NCBI GenBank assembly: GCA_031835245.1
Contig: JAVKOQ010000009.1
Coordinates: 372,001-436,000 of the forward strand
Length of the DNA: 64,000 bases
Source of the DNA: Balamuthia mandrillaris
Taxonomy: Eukaryota; Discosea; Longamoebia; Balamuthiidae
Direction of reading: 5' to 3'
In this document: in pieces, positions 32,094 through 42,279 of the stretch
How the letters are laid out: the number at the start of each line of letters is the position of its first letter
Position numbering within the stretch: position 1 is the stretch's first letter
The notes under the pieces: model-generated
What the model was told of the DNA's origin: nothing
Database searches by the model: none
Seen by the model: the letters and a program-made list of their open reading frames with translations, nothing else
Position numbers and translations under genes: made by a program

Positions 32094-34301
32094 TCAAGTC
32101 CCCCAAAGAATGATGGAGGCATCATCAGAGACGGAAGCCAAGAGGCCATCTATGCTTGGATGCCACGCCACGCAATTGACCTGCGCCACAAAGGAGTGAG
32201 TTCAGCGTTGATAACAAGAACACGGGATGGAGGCGCGGGGCGTGAGAATAGAGAAGAAACAAAAAAAATAGAAAGCAAGAAGGAAAAAAAAAGCAACAGA
32301 AGAAAAGAACAAGGGAAGAAAGAAGAAAACAACAGACAAACCAGTTTGTGATGACCAGATAACGCTCCAAGGAACTTCATCTGCTGAAAGTGGTAGAACA
32401 GAACGCGGTTGTCCTCAGTGCCAACCGCGACATACTTATCATCGCCAGTGATGGAAGGCCATGACAAGAACGGATCGACCAAGTGTTGGATTCTCTGTCC
32501 TTTAAAGACCTTTACTATGCTCTCCTTCTCCAGGTCCCACACATGCAATTCTCTTTCCAAACTCAGCTTTATATCATCACCGCCATCGGCATCCTCCTCA
32601 TCTTCTTGTTCAGCATCCTTGTTTCGTTGTTCATCTTTGGGGGGAGGACTGACGAAGAGAATGACGTTGGCGATGAAGAAGCGAGGATTGTTACAAAAAC
32701 ACCCGCCGATGTTGGCTCCGTTGTCTTGGTAAATGGTTATTGATGATTGCGTATTGATGGATCCTGTTGCTGCTTCGTATTGAGGCCAACAGACAAGTTG
32801 ATTGAGATAGTCAATGGGACGAGAGGCAGAAAAGAAAACAAATGGAACCGTTTTTGCTCCAACTTCTTCTCTTTCTCCTTCTTCTCCTTCTCCTTCTCCT
32901 TCTTTTCGTTGTTCTTGTTGTCCTCTTTCGCTTCCTCCGTTTCTATGATGATAGAAAAGGGGACATTGTATGGGTCTTGTGATGAATGGGCAACGAGTGT
33001 GTCTTCTACAGGCAGCGGCGAAGTTGTTTTGCCAGTGCTCCATGAAAATAGCTTTTACTTCGTCGCTGTTCGAGGTGACCATCCCATTGTCTTGTTTTTT
33101 TTGCCAATCATATTTTTTTTAAAAAAAACAAAGCCATTCATAAGATAAACCAAAAATGAACGAGCACTCATTGAAAAAAACTAACCTGGTATCCAATTGG
33201 AGTCAAAAAAGATCTGCCTCACTTTTCTGCTCCCAGCACGCAAGGCCCTTTCTTCATTTGTTAAAGAGGAAGATAGAGAATGGGTGAGGTTCTGCCATTA
33301 AAAAGTTAGCGACTTGACTTACCAGAGACAAGGAAAGAGCGGCCATTGGGGGTCCAACGTGCGTAGGCATCAAAGGGAAACGTGTCCGTTCTTCCAGCAT
33401 GAATGAGAGATGTGGTCGTCAAGCCGGTCGTTGTGGAGACGCACACCATCACGTACCAGAGGTGTACCTGGTGGTTGACGCAAGTGGTCAGGATGTACTT
33501 GCCATTGGGGCTCCAATCGAACATCACAACAGGTTGATCCATAGTGGCAGTGCTGCTATGCTCCAAATAGTATGAACCTGATGATGTTACCATTTGGATC
33601 AAATCAATGGGCGGGAGCAAGAGAAAGGGGAAAAAAAGGCCAAGAAAAGGAGGGAAAGAGTAACCTGTCTCCGGAGAGTGGCAAACACTCCACAAGGAGA
33701 GAGTTCCAGCCTTGGAGGTCGTTGACAGAAGGGTCCCTTCCCGGTTCCACGCACAGGCCCACACCTCATCCTGATGGGCGTTCGGCAGGACTTGAAGGGA
33801 CCTTTTTGGAACTCGACGCAGCACATCCAAATACTCTTCTTTCCAGTTTATGTCGTTATTATTGCTTTGAGCTCTTTCATCTTTGGTAGAATGAGAAGCT
33901 GACGAAGAAAACTTGAGATCATCATTGCTGCAACTTGATTGTTCGTTGGTAACGTGAAGATTGGCGATGTCAGTGTGAAGACAAAGGTAGGGCTTCTGTC
34001 CGCTGCTCCATGTGGAATGAAACAAATGTTTCCACAAACTATTGTTGTCCGCTACTTCTCTCCAGCTCCTTTTTTTGTTTTTTGGTTAGCCCACCAAAGA
34101 AACAGCAAGACAAAGAAGAGATGAACGTAACCTGCAAACAAGGCAGCAGAACAACAAGTCTCGCGCCTCAACAAAGGAAAACACGTGAAAGAGCAGCTCT
34201 GTGGGCAGAAGATCCACAAGACACCCTTGTCCGGACGGTCGGCGCAAAGCCCACCGTGATTCTGCACCAGCAGAGCTCTGTTGTGGTACTCCAGCTTGCA
34301 T
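32094..34301 (-). CDS. F-box/WD40-repeat protein (FBXW5-like)
   Basis: A substrate receptor of an SCF-type ubiquitin ligase by family resemblance. At least six exons. Exon 1 encodes the F-box (VDLLPTELLFHVFSFVEARDLLFCCLVCR), completed by exon 2 (WREVADNNSLWKHLF). WD repeats follow: LPNAHQDEVWACAWNREGTLLSTTSKAGTLSLW, VMFDWSPNGKYILTTCVNHQVHLW, LHVWDLEKESIVKVFKG, and the last repeat VNCVAWHPSIDGLLASVSDDASIILWGT before the TGA at 32096-32094. The order F-box, two WD units, a charged insert, then further WD units matches animal FBXW5. The ATG at 34301 is the first in frame upstream of the F-box. The short exon near 33190-33260 is the least certain. Confidence 0.78.
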
Positions 34302-35282
34302 TTGTCCTGAAATTCGTTTGGAGAAAACTTCACCATCTCTATTTACAGCTGCACAATACTTTGTTCTGAGTTTCAAACCACCAATCGAAAATCAAAAAGG
34401 CCTTGTTGTCTCTCAAAAGATCTTCCACGTCGACAACAATTCTTTGATTCTGGCCAACTCCTCATGTTAGACCTGAACTCTCTGGACCCTCAGCACTGCA
34501 GCTTTTTCCAACAGTTGGATTCCTATCAAGCAGTTGCAAAGCTCATAAAGAGGACAACAGAAAGAAAACAATGAAAGGAGTGATGAGTGAAGGCAGGAAG
34601 CTTATGGTGGCTTTCACAAAACAAGGAGATTTAATGCAGACAACTAATGGCTAACAGTAAGCACATTTTCTAGGCTTACAGAAAAGAACTTGGTATACAA
34701 ACAAAATACCCACTCTTCATCCTAGAACTAGGGAAAATCATGCAACAAAAGAATTACCTTCACAAACTTATCAAAAGAGTCTGCAGTGAGAAAAAATGAA
34801 GAGAAAAAGACTATAGAAGAAACAAAATAATAATGTTCCTCCTTTTGAATGCCAGCCCAGCCTGCTTGCTGTGGCCATTCGAAGATGAGTCTTCACCACA
34901 GAGGAGGAGGAGGAGGAGCAACCTTCTTCTTCTTTTATGCGTCCCTCTCCGTCCAATAGGAGGAGCAGGTGGGCCTGCTTGGTGATCTGGTCCCGCCAGT
35001 TCTGGAGGTGCTTTGCACTTATTTTTTCTTCCAATTTAACTCATTGTGTTGCTTCCTCATCATTCTTCATTTTTTCAAGGTTTTCTGTGTTGCCTCTCTA
35101 TTGATATCCTCTGCTTGCTGTTCATGTTTTAGTTCATCATTTATCTTGTTTCATTGATTAGCAATATTCTTTTTCCATCTCTTGGCTCTTATTCTAACTT
35201 CTTTCAGTTCTGCTTTATCTTCCTTTGCATCATCATTCACAGTCTTTCGAGTTTGAAAATTCATTATCTTCTTCCCTGACTA
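34302..35282. other. Gene-poor region with a dispersed-repeat fragment
   Basis: No gene is seen. At 34371-34443 a block (TTTCAAACCACCAATC..., then AAAGATCTTCCACGTCGACAA) is closely similar to the reverse complement of about 44865-44985, beside the transposase-derived locus. Confidence 0.5.
34371..34443 (+). repeat. Dispersed repeat shared with the 44.9-kb locus
   Basis: It aligns with the reverse complement of about 44865-44985. The flanks TTTCAAACCACCAATC and GATCTT(C/T)CACGTCGACAA are nearly identical, and the 44.9-kb copy is longer in the middle. It is probably a non-autonomous fragment of, or end region from, the same transposon family. Confidence 0.55.
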
Positions 35283-35612
35283 TAGCTCTTTCTATGGGGC
35301 GCAATCGTGGCCTATCAGTTCAACATTGGTTCATTGTTCCAAAGGTCACAGTTTCAACTCCGGTCATATTGACTCTTTCCTCTGCTCCCAAGGAAGACCT
35401 GAGGAGCGATGACCCCACAAACATTGGAGCTACTGCCAGTTCAACAGGAAACCTGCCAGGAAGCACAACTGGACGTTGGTCAGGACTTGCTAGACATACT
35501 ACACACACAATCTTGTTGCTGACGGTTTCCCTTCTTAGGGTTTGCTAGTCTAACCAACTCAACCAGAAAGACAATAAACTCAATACAATACAATACAATA
35601 GCTCTTTTCTAT
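35283..35612 (+). mobile_element. tRNA-derived SINE, copy 1 (with target-site duplication)
   Basis: The element runs from GGGGCGCAATCGTGGCC (35296) to a (CAATA)n tail ending near 35600. The head looks tRNA-like: a box-A-like GTGGCCTATCAGTTCAAC and a box-B-like GGTCACAGTTTCAACTCC with the CCAAAGGTC stem that tRNA SINEs usually keep. The body ends AACCAGAAAGACAATAAACT. Flanking repeats TAGCTCTTTCTAT (35283-35295) and TAGCTCTTTTCTAT (35599-35612) are a target-site duplication differing by one T, so the insertion is fairly young. The second copy at 37381-37664 is in the opposite orientation. Confidence 0.8.
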
Positions 35613-37078
35613 TTCTTCCACTATCATTCAGCTTGTTGAGAATTACTCTCAACATATTAGTTCCGTTGCCCCTTTCCTTTCCTTTCCTTTCTGTCGACAT
35701 CTGTGACATGGACCAATCGCCTGCTGTCACATGGCTTCTTCCTTTTATTTCGTTGCTTCCTTCTCTCTTTCTTTAGTTAGTTAGTTTTGTTTCGTTCGCA
35801 CCACACCTTTCCCTCTTGAGACCCTTTGTTCCTTTGTTCCCTCTTTGAATAATACATTTTGGCCCCGTCTGTTCGTGTTATTCGCCCTTTCTAACAGGCT
35901 GATTCTTGTCTTTTTTCATCGTTTTCTGTAGTTTTTGTTTAAGCTCCATCTGGTTTCTATCCTTAGATTCCTTTACATCCAGCTTTTCTTTGTCTTGAAG
36001 GTGTTAGAACCTGAGCATAGAACCAAGACAGGAACCAAGAGAAAGACGGGAGCCAAACGTATTTAATGAGAGGAAGAAAACAAGTGTGTTTGTGAGTGTG
36101 TTGTTTCTTCGTTTTTCGTCTGTGTGTTCTTGGTTGTGGGAAAAGTATTTATAGTTGAGAAGGCAACCAAGGAAGGAAAGGGGCTCGGGGTTGGGGAGTG
36201 ACTTCTTGGTTTCTTTGTTCTTAAGTTCTAGGCTCGGGAAAGTTCCAGGGAAGGCAGGAGAAAGATCTTCGGAATGGCTCGGTGTCGACATAAAAGATCG
36301 ATGATAGCTGACGTGAGATTGTCGACAGAAAAGAGAAAAGAAACGAAGAAAGAAACGAAGAAAGAGTTGGTTATGTTGGCAGTTGCCAACAAAGGGTAAA
36401 TTGGTGTTTTTTTTGTCTGCTTCTTCTGGCTTGCAACAGCTCTTCCTCCTGCTGTTGAGGAAGGCATGTCCTCTGGTACACAAAAGTCTGATGGTTGAGA
36501 GCGCCTTCATCATTTGGGAGTTACACCTGGGTTCTTCTTTGGTCTCTTCACTTTCTTGGCTGTTCAGTAGGCTCTTCTTGTCCTCTTTGTCCAGCTTCAT
36601 GTACAAAGATATACTCTATCAAGGAGGGCTTATCTACAACCCATGATTGCTTGTATCACCTGTAGTGACCAGCTAACAATTGCTGCTGAGCAACAATGAG
36701 ACTGCAACAGGTGATTCCAGCCTTGCTCCTGCATTTGATCTTGGAGATGTCCCATGACAACTTGTTAGCTGAACACCTGGGTGCTTATTAGCAGCTTCAA
36801 AAGACCCACTAGTGGCAGAGTAGGATGTATACTGCCATCCATCAGTAGTGGGTTCAACATTGCAAAAAATGTCAAAAGGAAGATACTAAGTTCATCACAT
36901 GCCTTAAAGAGGCTAGGGAGCTTGTGTTGAGGAATTATCACACCACCTAGTAATAGCAAAAGAAACACTAGATACTTTTGAAGTTAAGAACCTAGTGTGG
37001 CAATAAAAAACATCTACAAGAAGCTAATGTAAACAAGAAGTTGATGTAAACCAAAAAAAAAGAAGAGATGTTGACAAT
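35613..37078. other. Gene-poor AT-rich stretch
   Basis: No gene is seen. The longest minus-strand frame (36606-36004) is low-complexity. GTCGACATAAAAGATC at 36284 and ATTGTCGACAG at 36319 belong to a recurring motif. A block near 35815-35900 weakly resembles 37108-37190 (ACCCTTTGTT...TGAATA...GTGTTATT), possibly fragments of one old repeat. Confidence 0.5.
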
Positions 37079-37337
37079 GTTGCCAACATTTTAGACAAGG
37101 GCTTGTCCTTGACACCCTTTGTTTCCATGTTCTCTTGTTTCCTTTTTGAATATGTTTTGACTCATTTGTGTTATTTATCCTTGTTAACTCTTTTCACTAT
37201 TTTCCCTGTATGTGAATTTATTTTGTTATACCACTCTCCCATAATACCTATCCCTATCTCTCCTTGTATATATATTTCTTTCTTTCATTCTATTAAAGGT
37301 CTTTTCCCTGCACACAACGAGTTGGTATCCGTTGGGT
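37079..37337 (+). mobile_element. Possible LTR remnant (Ty1/copia-like)
   Basis: The stretch begins TGTTGCCAACATTTTAGAC, contains TATATATATTTC, and ends ...CACACAACGA. Directly after it, TTGGTATCCGTTGGG resembles a copia-type primer-binding site. It is about 240-260 bp with no internal coding region beside it, so at most a solo or partial LTR, and therefore a broken fossil. Assignment rests on end sequences only. Confidence 0.25.
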
Positions 37338-37380
37338 TGTTCCCTCACCGGCCTTATCACAATTTTTTTTATTTATTGTA

Positions 37381-37664
37381 AGTTTATTGTCTTTCTGGTT
37401 GAGTCAATTAGACTAGCAAACCCTCCTAAGGAGGGAAACCATCAGTGAGAGGTTTGTGTTAAGTTTGTCCAGCAAGTCCCAGCCCACAACCGATTGGTAT
37501 TCCTGGCAGATTCCTGGCAGTAGCTCCGATGATTTGTGGGGTCATTGCTCCTCAGGTCTTCCTTGGGGGCAAAGGAAAGAGTTGATATGGCTGGAGTTGA
37601 AACTGTGACCTTTGGAACAGTGAACCAACGCTGAACCGACAGGCCACGGTTGTGCCCCCCCTAT
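37381..37664 (-). mobile_element. tRNA-derived SINE, copy 2 (inverted relative to copy 1)
   Basis: On the minus strand it starts at a G-run (37664-37658) followed by CACAACCGTGGCCTGTCGG. It keeps the CCAAAGGTCACAGTTTCAACTCC box-B region and ends GACAATAAACT, with an A-rich tail (TACAATAAATAAAAAAAATT). It matches copy 1 over its full length with scattered substitutions and a few small indels. No clear target-site duplication was found. Confidence 0.75.
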
Positions 37665-37810
37665 ATGTGGATATTTCTCTTTGGTCATTTATGGATTTTC
37701 TTTTTGTTTAAATTATTTTTATATAGATACTGCTTCTCCTTTTTCTTTTCTCTTAGGACAACCTATAACAATACGTTACTAACTCATTTTTATTTTTATT
37801 CTACTTGTTT

Positions 37811-38217
37811 TTAATTCAAAGTAGTTGTTTTAGAACCAAACTTTGGTTTAACTTGTTTACAAGGAATTTGTGTTGATAAAGTAGAAGATAAGGCAAAAGC
37901 ATTGCCACAAATAGTTTGATGAATGGGCCAGTCAAAGTGTTGACATTCTTTACTACAATAAGGCACATAGAGTTGAATAGAAAGACATCTACTACACATC
38001 TCAAAGGAACAGGGAATATTTTCTAATTTACCACATCGTGTACATTGTTTTTCTTGTGTTTTATCTGTTGGTTTCATTGTTAATAAATGGGATTTAGATA
38101 TGGGTTGTGATATTTGTTTTTCATTAGTATTAAGAATACTAATAAGTTCTTTTTGCTTTTTTTGTTTTTGCTCTTTCTTTTTTTGCTCTTTTGCTTCTTG
38201 TTCTTGTTCTTGTTCTT

Positions 38218-38250
<33 letters not shown>

Positions 38251-40917
38251 CTTCTTTTTCTTCTTTTTCTTCTTTTTCTTTTTCTTCTTTTTCTTTTTCT
38301 TCTTCTTCTTCTTGTTCTTGTTCTTCTTCTTCTGCTTCTTCTTCTGCTTCTTCTGCTTCTTCTTCTTCTTCTTCTTCTTCTTCTTCTTCTTCTTCTGCTC
38401 TTTTTGCTTTTTCTATTTTTTCCTTTTCACTTACTTTGTTGGTTTCTATTTTTTGTTTATCATTGTTAATAAAGGAATAATTTGGTCTTGTAAAAGTCAA
38501 TTCTTGATCAAGGCTGAGCTTTTCCTTCAATAGTATTTGTAATTGCAACTTCAACTTCTTATTTTCTTCTTCTATTTCCATTATATTTTCATTTTGTTTG
38601 TCATACTTTACTTTCCATTGTTTACATGTTGCACATGATGATACTATCATGTCATTTGATAAAGCTTCTTTTGTTTCTTTTTCTTTTGCTCCTATTTCAT
38701 TATTAATTAAATGACTATTTGTTTTTGTTTGTACTTTCTGTTTTGTGTTTAGTGTGTTCCTTTTGGAAGATTTTTCTTGTATCATCTTTTTTTGTTTCTT
38801 TTTTGTACTTCTCTCTAAGGAACTAAATGCATTTCTTTTAGTAGTAAAAGAAGCATTGGTTAAATTGTTTCTGCTAATGTTGATTGAATCATCTAAATAA
38901 GATGTCCAATAATTAGGTTTCTGTATTTTGTGTCCACTGGCTGTCATATTGAGTTGTTTTCTTTCAATTCTAGAAAAGGATAAGGATGAGGATGAGGATG
39001 AGGATGAGGATGAGGATGAGGATGAGGATGAGGATGAAGTTATTTCTTGTTCAGCTTGTTCTAATAATTGCTGTGTAGCAACTTCTGCATCATCATCACA
39101 TTCATAAAGCACTTCAATACAATGCTGCATTGGAATGGAAGGAATTAGTTCATGTAGCTCTAATGCTTTGAGCTTGCGCCACTTTTCTTTCTTTTGATCA
39201 AGCCGTTTTGCAAATCTAACTTCATCTTGTTGGATTTCTTCTTCAAGTTGTTGTTGCTTTTGTTGAGTGGTCAAAGTCTCTCTTGTTTTTACAAATGAAA
39301 TTTTTTGTTAAAAATTCATATTACATAATGATTTTAAATTTATAATACTTACTTTGTTTCTACATTATTTTTAATAATAATGACTTCTTCTAATGTGTCA
39401 CATTTGTTATAATTGATATCAATATTCATTTTACATTCCCACTTGAATGATATAATTAGCTTTAAAAGATAACAAGAAAAAAGTATAAAGAAAGTAAAAC
39501 AAACCATGTCTGGATATTCCTTATAACTAGACACTTTTCGCCATTTAAAACATCTATGACATTGAATCCATATAAAAGGTCTATTTTTTGCTTTTTCCAA
39601 CTGTCTCCAAAAGGTTGTTAATGAACCTACTGGTACCATTTTGGTCCTTTGAAAAAAAGGAAGTTAAAAAGTTAAAATATAACAATGGTAATATAAAAAG
39701 AAGTACCAATATTTGGTAAGATTGGTCTTAAGATTAATTAATAGCTTGCGATAGTTATTATCATTAAGAAAGTCCTGTTTGTTATGAGTAGGTTGCAAGA
39801 AATTGGCATTTAACTGTGGGATTGTAATAACCCAATTGCAAAGAGTAGCAAAAAAAAAACTATTAGTATCAAAACAATAAAAAAAGAAAAAATTTAAAGT
39901 TCCAAGAATACCTACAATTCCAATAACTCCAACTCCTCTAGAGTCAGGACTCAGTTGCATTCCAATACGTAAATAGGATTTAATCAATCGTCCTCTATGA
40001 TAAAGCATCATTCCAAATTGATTTTTGTCTTCCTGGTTTTTTTGTTTTTGTTTTAGAAACAAGATAAATGAAAAAGAAAGTACTACATAGTCTTACTTGA
40101 TTGAAACCAAATACTATAGGTATAGGTATATGAGTACATTTAGGTGTGTAATGAAATTCTCTTGGTTTATACAATACATGTTGTAACCTTATTTGCCTCA
40201 CTTTCAATTTGCGTAACCAAATCTGTTTTGATGATTATAACATAAAAATTCATTTATATATTTTAAAAATGATAATACAAAATAAAAGAGAAAGGGAGAA
40301 AAAAAAGAAAAAGAGAGAAAGAGAAAAAAGGAAAAAGGGAAACAGAGAACATAGAAAACAAATATCAAACCTGCATTTTGGGTTGTAAGTAAAGAATGGA
40401 GAGAAAGGCACGCAATGAGTAATAAGGATTGGCAAGATTATGACCTGATGCAACACTAGTATCATCTCGAAGCTCTTTGAGAAGTTCTAAATCATTGTTC
40501 TGGCCCTGATTCTCTTCATAGTCTTCTGAAAGTACAAACTCACTGGGAGCAGTGGAGCGCTCAGGTTTCTTTAAGTTGAAAACCACAATTCGTGTTCCTT
40601 GTCCATCCAAACAATCCATCTCATCCATCAATGCTTCAAATGTTTTGAATGGAGAGTAAGTAGTAATTGCCTGTGACAAACCATGTTATTAAAAACATCA
40701 CCACCGAAGAAAAGTTGAGAAAAAGAAAGAATATATAAGAAATAAGATTACTCACATGTACATTGTTAGCAAATACATCTTCAGGAATTGGCATAAAATC
40801 AGAAGCACTAGTGCTGAAATCAACAGTGATGGCACGCCCAGTCTTAGCATCCCAGCTAACAATAGGCACCAAAACTTCAGAAGCATTTATGGCTTTTAAA
40901 AAAGTCTAATAGGAGAA

Positions 40918-40957
<40 letters not shown>

Positions 40958-42090
40958 GATTCAGGGTAGTGTCAATAGTTTGATGTCATTATTGTTCATA
41001 CCTGAGAAAGAAAACCCATGCTATGTGATTTCTCTGTCTTTGTAAAAACCAGGGCATCCTTGCCCAGCCGCATTGCACCTTCATACAATGTGTTTCAGAG
41101 GAAAGCAGAGAACAATAAAGAGAAAGAAATAGAACAGAAGAAGGAGCACATACCTGACTTGAACCCATTGCCATAGTGTCCAATTGGCAGCTCTTGACCT
41201 GTTATGTCCGTCTTGGAGTGATTTTGCTGAGTAGTGAGTTACATTTCATTTGAAGGAAGAGAAGGGAGTAAGAGAGAGAGAGAGAGAGAGAGAAAGGTGA
41301 GAGAGAAAGGTGAGAGAGAAAGAGAGAGAGAGAGAAGAGGGGAGAAGGAACAAAGTAATGACCTTTTCACAGTGGCCAAAAGATAACATATGGTGCAGCT
41401 CCAAAGGAGACATGCCTGTGCCATTATCTTGAAAGATAAAACGAGGGCCGTTCTCAATGTTGAGTCCTTCCTCTGCTAAACTGAGACTACGTGTCCAACC
41501 ATCACCATCTTCCATTGTCAGATTCTCTGTAATTGACAACGCGATTGTACGCCAAGGAGGAAGAGGAAGACAGAGGGGAGAGGAGAGAGAACAGGTTGTA
41601 TGGAGATTCAATCGTCAGAATTGGGGGAGTGTAGAAGAGTGAGAGAGAGAGAGAACCAGTACTTGGAGGCGCGTTTCCTGGTTCTTCTTCCTCTACATCT
41701 GTGGGTTGTGTATGAGGCAACTTTTCCACATCAATCTCAAATCGAGTGGCTTTGGCGTCAAGAGCATTGTCTGCAAAGTGTTGTTATTTTCCAGACCAAA
41801 AACACCACATAACAATGTACATGCAAAGAAATGAAAAAAGCTTTTGTGAAAGGGAGAGGCAAGGAAGTGAGCCAAGGAACGAACCAGCTAACTCAGCGAT
41901 AGCGCCAAAGACCCAAACATGAGAAGTACTGTTGCTGTGTAAAAATTTGGGATGGGTCTGTTTGGTTGGTTTAGTTTGTTAAGAAAGAGCAAGGGTATCA
42001 GATGTACATCCGGAATGGCAAAGAGTGGCAAAGGCTTACAGTGCTATGAGCGAGTTGCTTCGAAGTCAACGGAACAGCGCCGCGCTCCAT
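37811..42090 (-). CDS. MORC-type GHKL ATPase with CW and C-terminal MYND zinc fingers
   Basis: About 14 exons give about 1,020 residues. Exon 1 (42090-42040) starts MERGAVPLTSKQLAHST and splices to [30 protein letters not shown], the GHKL ATP-binding helix with its catalytic Asn. FIFQDNGTGMSPLELHHMLSFG (the DNGxGM box), [26 protein letters not shown] and the S5 transducer segments (YYSLRAFLSILYL, GMMLYHRGRLIKSY, LQPTHNKQDF) match animal MORC3/4. A CW finger follows (IWIQCHRCFKWRKV, WECKM, NKC), which reads H3K4 methylation in relatives. Then come a CUE/UBA-like helix cluster, poly-Ser, a coiled coil, a long poly-Glu tract and a terminal MYND finger (CTRCGKLENIPC, CSRCL, YCSKECQHFDWPIHQTIC). 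The 3' two-thirds is markedly AT-richer than the 5' exons. Confidence 0.88.
38218..38396. repeat. TTC/TTCTTT trinucleotide tract (coding poly-Glu in MORC-like gene)
   Basis: Reads as GAA/GAG on the coding strand and encodes an acidic Glu/Lys-rich segment. Confidence 0.9.
38983..39036. repeat. GAGGAT hexamer tract (coding poly-Ser in MORC-like gene)
   Basis: About nine near-perfect hexamers; on the coding strand they encode consecutive serines. Confidence 0.9.
40924..41340. repeat. GA tracts in MORC-like introns
   Basis: Tracts at about 40925-40951, 41272-41293 and 41318-41334 lie within introns and read as CT on the coding (minus) strand. Confidence 0.9.
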
Positions 42091-42279
42091 CCTCCCACAG
42101 CAGCTGCGCCCTTTGTTCGTCCCCCCCCTTTTCTGGTTTTTTTTTTTTTTGGAAGGGGGCCCTGCTCCGGGTTCGTCCCGTACTCGAGGGGCTTTTTAGC
42201 AAAAATTATGGGAATTCCAATGTGCTGAGGATGTGCACAAACCGAGAAGAATTTTATTGAAGCTGCAGCTTTTGTGCTC

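Noticed and set aside
32947-33148. Separate plus-strand gene opposite the FBXW5-like gene
   Set aside because: The frame overlaps minus-strand coding sequence with WD-repeat support and ends in poly-T/A intronic DNA.
35296-35370. Functional tRNA gene
   Set aside because: The box A/B-like head is part of a SINE: the boxes are degenerate and no cloverleaf acceptor stem closes.
36004-36606. 200-codon minus-strand frame in the AT-rich island
   Set aside because: Composition is that of repeats and AT-rich DNA, and no motif or family was seen.
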